Shown in pieces: positions 14,627 to 15,612 of a DNA stretch of 15,612 bases (positions within the stretch are counted from its first letter, which is position 1; the number at the start of each line of letters is the position of its first letter). Under the pieces are notes generated by a model. It saw only the letters and a list, made by a program, of their open reading frames with translations, made no database searches and had not been told where the DNA came from. The position numbers were made by a program, and so were the translations under genes. This DNA is from Bacillota bacterium (GTDB lineage: Bacteria; Bacillota_E; Sulfobacillia; Sulfobacillales; Sulfobacillaceae): NCBI GenBank assembly GCA_021802375.1, contig JAKAAL010000016.1, positions 1 through 15,612 on the forward strand. Direction: 5' to 3'.

Positions 14627-15493
14627 CTAATGACTAAAATATTTAAAGCTAGACCAAATCGAATCCACCATTTTTAAATGGCGAAGGGTAGCTTCCGAAT
14701 TGGCATCACGTATGAGTCGGACAAGGATTTGTGTCAAAATCATAATGGCGGTACCTGACGGAAAGAATGATTCTTGAACCATCGGGAGTTGTAATAATAT
14801 ATCAGGAGATTGTGTTAATTTAGGGCCTGAGATATCAGTGATTAAGGCGGTTGTGCATGTATCGTGGACGCAAAGGAATTCGAGGATGTCTAGGGAAATT
14901 TGAGAGTATCGTGGGAAGGTCAGGACGAGAAAGAGATCGTCAGAAGTTAGAGACTTTAGGATTAATCCAAGGTGTGGGTCATCGGAGGAAATAAACGTCA
15001 CCTCAGGAAGAATGAGATGCAGATGCAAAGCTAAATGTGATGCCATGGGGATTGTCATTAGATGTGCTGATATGTAAATCCGTCGGTGCTGACTTAACTT
15101 GGCCGCAAGATCGTGTATTGGGTCCCAGTCCATATCGCGGAGTCTTTGAATCAAATTCTGTTCACTTTCCAAAATCTCGGTAATACTATTTCGAGGATGA
15201 AAGGTTCCAGATCGTGTAGCACGCCAAACCAGTGAACTGGGCGGAAGACTCTCTCGTACCGCCGACTGAAAGTCCAAAAAGCCATCATATCCTATTGCTT
15301 GCACGCAGCGTACTACGGCGGACTCGCTAGTGTTGGCAAGCCGCGCGATTTCTGCAGCATTTCTCCATGCCGCTTCAGGTAAGTTTGTTGCTAGCCAGCG
15401 GGCAACACGCTGAAGTGCCGGTGATAAATTATGCAACAAGGAAAGTAGTTCATTTTGGATAATGTCCAACGTTTTAACCACCAAGAAACACAC
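14627..15493 (-). CDS. RpiR/MurR-family transcription regulator (HTH plus SIS domain)
   Basis: A 288-residue regulator. Residues about 10-85 are the HTH_6 domain: 'NLSPALQRVARWLATNLPEA', then 'AAEIARLANTSESAVVRCVQ' and 'AIGYDGFLDFQSAVRE', which matches the RpiR pattern 'vaelA..a.vSeatvvRf...lGy.Gf.elk'. Residues about 125-260 form a degenerate SIS sugar-phosphate-binding domain. RpiR proteins normally sense phosphosugars or amino-sugar compounds such as MurNAc-6-phosphate; here the gene lies 104 bp upstream of a peptide importer on the same strand, suggesting control of that operon, possibly in response to cell-wall muropeptides. The GTG at 15493 has AAAGGA only about two bases upstream, so a start a few codons later (TTG 15484 or GTG 15481) is quite possible. 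Family is sure; ligand is not. Confidence 0.88.
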   Translation of the reverse strand: MCFLVVKTLDIIQNELLSLLHNLSPALQRVARWLATNLPEAAWRNAAEIARLANTSESAVVRCVQAIGYDGFLDFQSAVRESLPPSSLVWRATRSGTFHPRNSITEILESEQNLIQRLRDMDWDPIHDLAAKLSQHRRIYISAHLMTIPMASHLALHLHLILPEVTFISSDDPHLGLILKSLTSDDLFLVLTFPRYSQISLDILEFLCVHDTCTTALITDISGPKLTQSPDILLQLPMVQESFFPSGTAIMILTQILVRLIRDANSEATLRHLKMVDSIWSSFKYFSH

Positions 15494-15554
15494 ATCCTTT
15501 CAAGAAAAAACAGATAACAATCATGATGCGCGGTAACGAGCATTTCAGTCCACT

Positions 15555-15564
15555 ATCAATTGAT
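15555..15564. promoter_or_regulatory. Palindrome ATCAATTGAT upstream of the RpiR gene
   Basis: A perfect ten-base AT-rich palindrome 62 bp before the RpiR start codon. The location would suit an autoregulatory operator. Short AT palindromes are common by chance, so this is weak. Confidence 0.2.
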
Positions 15565-15612
15565 TCCTTACACCTAGCCGCGGAAAGATCTAAGTTACTA
15601 TATTTTGTAGCT

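Noticed and set aside
1..15612. CRISPR array, tRNA or rRNA genes
   Set aside because: No regularly spaced direct repeats and no recognisable tRNA or rRNA sequence were seen by eye on either strand.

Overview
The window looks like a piece of a Gram-positive (Firmicutes-type) chromosome. Shine-Dalgarno sequences are strong and purine-rich, several genes start with GTG or TTG, and the solute-binding protein is a lipoprotein with a clear lipobox. The transposase remnant and general gene style remind me of thermoacidophilic Sulfobacillus-like bacteria, but that is an impression and not a proven assignment.

Left edge (1-1400): the tail of a questin-oxidase-like gene, a frameshifted and truncated major-facilitator transporter, and about 400 bp of decayed sequence without a gene. 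This is eroded accessory DNA.

Centre-left (1408-5281): the most interesting part. Four tightly packed minus-strand genes encode, in transcription order, a single-domain ubiquitin-like protein of the multiubiquitin type, a small E2-like protein, a JAB/JAMM metalloprotease and a ThiF/E1-like adenylyltransferase. Junctions are a 12-nt gap, a 4-nt ATGA overlap and a 4-nt GTGA overlap. This is a complete-looking bacterial ubiquitin-like conjugation and deconjugation cassette, of the general kind described as Bil/Bub and multiubiquitin operons, several of which act in phage defence. Diverging from it on the plus strand is an XRE-ImmA/IrrE regulator/protease overlapping a PIN-domain nuclease, which looks like a toxin-antitoxin-like or protease-controlled nuclease module. 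The shared intergenic region carries an inverted repeat just before the XRE gene.

Centre (5282-9162): a broken transposase (two in-frame stops, compensating frameshifts), a helical-repeat-like protein of unknown role, then a compact set of two unrecognised small proteins followed by a divergent thymidylate-kinase-like P-loop kinase. After it come about 550 bp without a convincing gene, containing two short perfect palindromes.

Right (9163-15493), all minus strand: an RpiR/MurR-type regulator (HTH plus SIS) followed by a dipeptide/oligopeptide ABC importer set (lipoprotein binding protein, DppB-like and DppC-like permeases) and a cytoplasmic S9-family peptidase. Imported peptides would be hydrolysed by the co-encoded peptidase. 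No ABC ATPase is in the window, so the importer must borrow ATPases from elsewhere.
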